Assembly: GCF_001672975.1 (NCBI RefSeq)
Contig: NZ_LZKU01000183.1
Location: 1 to 64,000, forward strand
Length of the DNA stretch: 64,000 nt
Direction of reading: 5' to 3'
From: Mycobacterium sp. 1465703.0
GTDB taxonomy: Bacteria > Actinomycetota > Actinomycetes > Mycobacteriales > Mycobacteriaceae
Below the pieces are notes generated by a model. The model ran no database searches. It was not told the DNA's origin and saw only the letters and a program-made list of their open reading frames with translations. The position numbers and the translations under genes were made by a program. Positions 60,720-64,000 of this stretch are shown here, one piece after another (position 1 is the first letter of the stretch; each line of letters starts with the position of its first letter).

Positions 60720-62336
60720 ATGTCCATCTCACGGGCCATCTCAACCCAGCCCTCGCGCTATGCGGCGACCCACCCGATCGACGTGGCGCAGGGCTGGGAG
60801 CTGGAACGCGTCACCGCGCCCAGCCGGCTGTTCGGCGCCAATGGCTTGCGCACCGGCCCGGATGGTCGTATCTACATCGCCCAGGTGACCGGCAGCCAGA
60901 TCAGCGCGCTGGACCATCGCACTGGGGAACTGGCGACGGCCAGCCCCAAGGGCGGTGACATCGTGGCGCCCGACGACGTCGCGTTCGACGCCAGCGGCAA
61001 CCTGTACGCGACCGAGGTGATGGACGGACGGGTGAGCGTACGTGACACCAACGGCCGAACGCGGGTGTTGCGCGACGACGTGCCGTCGGCCAATGGCATC
61101 ACCTTCCATGCGGGCCGGTTGTTCATCGGTGAATGCCGTGAGGGCGGACGGCTGCTCGAATTCGACCTGGCGGGCGGGGCGCCGCGGGTGCTTTTGGAGA
61201 ACGTGCCCTCGCCCAACGCCATGGAAGTCGGCCCGGACGGTCTGCTGTATTTCCCGGTGATGGGAGCCAACGAGATCTGGCGCATCGATCCCGATGGTGG
61301 CGAGCCGCATTGTGTCGCAGGCGATCTCGGCGTGCCTGACTCGGTCAAGTTCGACACGCAGGGCTATCTCGTGTCGACGCAGGTGGCCAGCGGTCAGGTG
61401 CTGCGCATCGATCCCCGCAATGGCGAACGGCGGCTACTCGCCCAGTTGAATCCGGGGCTGGACAACTGCACCTTCGTCGGCGACCAGTTGTTCGTCTCCA
61501 ACTTCACCGGCGAGATCACCGAGATATCCCCAGACGGCACAGTCCAATCCGTGCTGGCAGGTGGACTCAACTGGCCGTTGGACCTGGCGGTGGGCCACGA
61601 CGGGCAGCTCTACATCGCCGACGGCACCTACTTCTACGCCGCCCTACCCGACGGATCACTGCACACCGCCGGAATGTTGTTCAGCCCCGGCTATCCCGGC
61701 TTCCTGCGCGGCCTGGTGCCCAGTGGCCCCGGTGAGTTCGTCGTCACGACGTCGGGCGGCCAGGTTGCCCGCTATCGACCCGAAGCGAGCGAAACCGAGG
61801 TGCTGGCAGACGGTTTCGACCAGCTGTACGGTGTCGACCTGAGCCCCGGTGGTGTGGTGTTTGCCGAGTTGGGCACCGGGCGGGTGCTGTCGCTGCGGTC
61901 GGGTGTTGTCGAAGTGCTGGCAACCGGGCTGCGTGAGCCCGTAGGCGTCGCGACCGACACCGACGGCACGTGTCTGGTGGCGGAGGCCGGGGCCGGACGG
62001 GTGATCAGGGTGGACGGGTCGAGGACCGACACGGTGGTCGCCGATCTGCAACGCCCACAAGGCATTCTGGTCCGCGACGGAATGCTCTACATCGTCGACG
62101 CCGGCGCCAAGGAATTGATCGCCTTCGGTCTGACCACCAACGCGCGGCAGACGATCGCCTCCGGTCTGCCGGTCGGTCCCCCGCCGGGTGTGGCGCCCAA
62201 ACCACTGCGCGGCATGCCGCCGTTTTCCGGGCCGCAGGGCCCCTTTGCCGGCATCACCGCCGCGGCCGACGGGACGCTCTACGTCTCGGCCGACGGCGAG
62301 GGCAGCGTGCTGGCACTGCGCAAGGACGGCGGCTGA
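60720..62336 (+). CDS. SMP-30/gluconolactonase- or NHL-like six-blade beta-propeller protein
   Basis: The 538-residue protein consists of repeated blades with LRTGPDGRIYIAQ, PDDVAFDASGNLYATEV, SPNAMEVGPDGLLYFPV, and PLDLAVGHDGQLYIAD, the pattern of calcium-dependent lactonases and NHL proteins. About ten repeats suggest two propellers or one long one. No signal peptide is seen. Lactonases of this fold hydrolyse lactones, so it may act on the product of the Baeyer-Villiger enzyme; that link is inference from the locus. ATG 60720 has GGAAGG at 12 bases. Its stop overlaps the GntR gene by one base (TGATG). Confidence 0.75.
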   Translation: MSISRAISTQPSRYAATHPIDVAQGWELERVTAPSRLFGANGLRTGPDGRIYIAQVTGSQISALDHRTGELATASPKGGDIVAPDDVAFDASGNLYATEVMDGRVSVRDTNGRTRVLRDDVPSANGITFHAGRLFIGECREGGRLLEFDLAGGAPRVLLENVPSPNAMEVGPDGLLYFPVMGANEIWRIDPDGGEPHCVAGDLGVPDSVKFDTQGYLVSTQVASGQVLRIDPRNGERRLLAQLNPGLDNCTFVGDQLFVSNFTGEITEISPDGTVQSVLAGGLNWPLDLAVGHDGQLYIADGTYFYAALPDGSLHTAGMLFSPGYPGFLRGLVPSGPGEFVVTTSGGQVARYRPEASETEVLADGFDQLYGVDLSPGGVVFAELGTGRVLSLRSGVVEVLATGLREPVGVATDTDGTCLVAEAGAGRVIRVDGSRTDTVVADLQRPQGILVRDGMLYIVDAGAKELIAFGLTTNARQTIASGLPVGPPPGVAPKPLRGMPPFSGPQGPFAGITAAADGTLYVSADGEGSVLALRKDGG

Positions 62337-63076
62337 TGCCACAGGCCATCGCGGGCGATCACCGCTACCTCCAGATCGCACGCACGCTGCGCAAGGAGAT
62401 CGTCGACGGGGTCTATCCGGTGGGCTCGCAGTTGCCGACCGAGCACCAACTGTGTGAGCGCTTCGCGGTGAGCCGCTACACCATCCGCGAAGCGCTGCGC
62501 CGGCTGCGCGAGGACAACCTGGTCGCTTCCCGACCACGGGCGGGAACCCGGGTCGTTCCCCGGCCGGCCACGAGTTCCTATGCCCAGGACGCCATGTCGA
62601 TCGACGATCTGCTCGCGTTCGCCGCCGGCGCGCAGTTGACCATCGAATCCAACGCGATGGTGACCATCGACGACGAGCTCGCCGCTCGCACCGGTCTCGA
62701 GGTCGGCACCCAGTGGCTCTCGGTGCGCGGCTACCGGCAAGCGGACGGCGCGGCGGCGCCGATGTGCCGAACGGAGTACTACATCAATCGAAGTTTCGCC
62801 GCGGTCGGCCGACTGCTGCAACGCCACGCCGGCCCGATTTTCCCGTTGATCGAGGATCTTTTCGGTGTGAGCGTCGCCCAGTTGCATCAAGAGATCGCCG
62901 CCGTCCCGCTATCGCCAGAGCTGGCCAACGGACTCGGCGTGGACGCGGGGACGGCCGCGCTGCAGATGCGCCGCACCTACACGACCTCGGACGGCGAGGT
63001 GGCTCAGGTAACGATCAACACCCACCTGTCGTCGAGGTTCCGGTACGCGATGACCATGCGTCGCGTGGATGAGTAG
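62336..63076 (+). CDS. GntR family regulator, HutC/UTRA subfamily
   Basis: This 246-residue regulator has the wHTH HRYLQIARTLRKEIVDGVYPVGSQLPTEHQLCERFAVSRYTIREALRRLREDNLV, whose GSQLPTEHQL is the GntR signature, and a C-terminal UTRA ligand domain (WLSVRGYRQADG, ALQMRRTYTTSDGEVAQV). It is translationally coupled to the beta-propeller gene. The palindrome at 60556 in the divergent promoter is its likely site, with pathway intermediates as inducers, making this the local repressor of the whole locus. ATG 62336 is the only sensible start. Confidence 0.92.
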   Translation: MPQAIAGDHRYLQIARTLRKEIVDGVYPVGSQLPTEHQLCERFAVSRYTIREALRRLREDNLVASRPRAGTRVVPRPATSSYAQDAMSIDDLLAFAAGAQLTIESNAMVTIDDELAARTGLEVGTQWLSVRGYRQADGAAAPMCRTEYYINRSFAAVGRLLQRHAGPIFPLIEDLFGVSVAQLHQEIAAVPLSPELANGLGVDAGTAALQMRRTYTTSDGEVAQVTINTHLSSRFRYAMTMRRVDE

Positions 63077-63097
63077 GCCGCCCGAGATGAGGCCGCG

Positions 63098-64000
63098 GTG
63101 ATCACCGGCGCCACGACGGCACAGGCGTCAGAGGCATACCAGCGCGGACTGTGGGTGCACACCACGCTGGCCGATGCACTGCGCACCGCCGCACAAGTAT
63201 CGCCGCGACGAACAGTGCTGGTGGACAAGGATACTCGGCTGGACTGTGCGACGCTCTACACACAGGCCAGCGGGCTGGCGGACGCTCTTTCGGCGCGCAT
63301 GCCCACGGGCAGCGTCGTGTCGTTCATGCTGCCGAATTGGCACGAGAGCGCCGTCATCTACCTGGCCGCGACGCTGGCCGGGATGGTGGTGAACCCGATT
63401 CTGCCGTCGCTGCGCGATCACGACTTACGCTTCATCCTCGAAGACGCCAGGACCGCAATGGTTTTCATCCCGCACCGATACGGCGGACATGACTACGCGG
63501 CGATGCTCGAACGGGTGACAACCGCAACGGCTCGCCCGCCCGAGGTAGTGGTGCTGCGCGGTGACTCCGGTTCGCACCTACCCTACCTGGACCTGCTTGC
63601 CCGCCCGCCGGAAGCCGCACCGCTTCCGGCGCTGGATCCCGATTCGGTGCGGATGATCTTGTACACCTCCGGCACCACGAGCCGGCCGAAAGGCGTGCTG
63701 CACACCCATAATTCGATCCACGCCCTGATCTGTCAGATCCGCGACCACTGGATGATCGGCCCGGGCGACACGTTCCTGGTCCCGTCGCCGGTCGCCCACA
63801 TCGGCGGCTCGATCTATGCGTTCGAGTGCCCGCTGTTGCTGGGCACGACCGCGGTGCTGATGGACCGGTGGGATCCGTCCGAGGCGGTCGCATTGATGAG
63901 CTCCGAACGCTGTACCCACATGGCGGGGGCGACGCCGTTTCTGCAGCAGTTGTTGTCCGCCGCGGAGCGCGCCGATACCCGGCTGCCCGACTTGAAGGTG
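63098..64000 (+). CDS. acyl-CoA synthetase/AMP-forming ligase, N-terminal part (partial)
   Basis: The gene starts at GTG 63098 after GATGAGG and runs off the right edge with 301 codons present. The adenylation P-loop is MILYTSGTTSRPKGVLHT, preceded by AAVIYLAATLAGMVVNP-type sequence and followed by VPSPVAHIGGSIYAFECPLLLG. It would activate a carboxylic acid to its CoA ester. It is the third gene of the rightward unit with the beta-propeller and GntR genes, so it probably serves the same catabolic pathway. The C-terminal domain and substrate pocket are outside the window. Confidence 0.9.
   Translation, partial: MITGATTAQASEAYQRGLWVHTTLADALRTAAQVSPRRTVLVDKDTRLDCATLYTQASGLADALSARMPTGSVVSFMLPNWHESAVIYLAATLAGMVVNPILPSLRDHDLRFILEDARTAMVFIPHRYGGHDYAAMLERVTTATARPPEVVVLRGDSGSHLPYLDLLARPPEAAPLPALDPDSVRMILYTSGTTSRPKGVLHTHNSIHALICQIRDHWMIGPGDTFLVPSPVAHIGGSIYAFECPLLLGTTAVLMDRWDPSEAVALMSSERCTHMAGATPFLQQLLSAAERADTRLPDLKV

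Overview
The window is GC-rich actinobacterial DNA from a mycobacterium. Diagnostic genes are antigen 85C (fbpC), maltokinase and trehalose synthase (mak, treS), an L,D-transpeptidase, a Tat-exported F420-dependent hydroxymycolate dehydrogenase homologue and FusA2. Gene order from about 1 to 40 kb follows the M. tuberculosis H37Rv block Rv0142 to Rv0116c in reversed orientation, as I know that annotation, with extra genes inserted. Homology and synteny calls come from reading the proteins; no search was run.

Layout. 1-7.8 kb: partial DNA glycosylase, NTF2-like and DUF427 proteins, a methyltransferase, an epimerase/NTF2 pair, msrA, a CYP138-like P450 with a divergent TetR regulator and two operator-like palindromes, a molbindin and an EphF-like hydrolase. 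7.8-15.8 kb: insertion with a sulfotransferase, TetR and DUF1214 genes, an LLM oxidoreductase, and a DesA3-like desaturase with its ferredoxin-type reductase and a divergent, apparently leaderless TetR gene. 15.8-20.4 kb: GNAT, fHMAD-like enzyme, GAF-ANTAR protein, FadE1 and HtdZ. 20.5-25.1 kb: insertion with a CstR/CsoR-like sensor operon, a phosphoesterase and a MarR-ABC exporter operon. 25.3-40.1 kb: fbpC with a very strong terminator, a DUF1275 protein, mak, treS, pepA, a PNPOx-like protein, fusA2, the oxalate module (fadD7, oxcA), oxyS and ldtA. 40.2-50.9 kb: a complete carboxylic acid reductase, a lipoprotein, an MDR reductase, an NRAMP-related transporter, an O-methyltransferase and an SGNH acyltransferase.

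The most striking regulatory element lies at 47.4-48.1 kb on the minus strand: an M-box (Mg2+) riboswitch, followed by a GC hairpin, a short proline-containing upstream ORF with a strong Shine-Dalgarno, a 71-aa arginine-rich small protein, and an NRAMP-family protein whose DPGN and MPH metal-site motifs are altered. This reads as a Mg2+-responsive import operon with a possible second, peptide-based control layer.

From 51.1 kb to the right edge lies a compact catabolic locus. A seven-gene minus-strand operon (SDR, Rieske oxygenase, Baeyer-Villiger-type monooxygenase, SDR, class III CoA-transferase, ThDP enzyme, aldehyde dehydrogenase) diverges from a beta-propeller (SMP-30/NHL-like) protein, a GntR/UTRA repressor and an acyl-CoA synthetase cut by the window end. 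A perfect 18-bp palindrome and a weaker copy sit in the shared promoter region. The enzyme set fits oxidative breakdown of a cyclic or ketone-bearing substrate through CoA esters; the substrate cannot be named from sequence.
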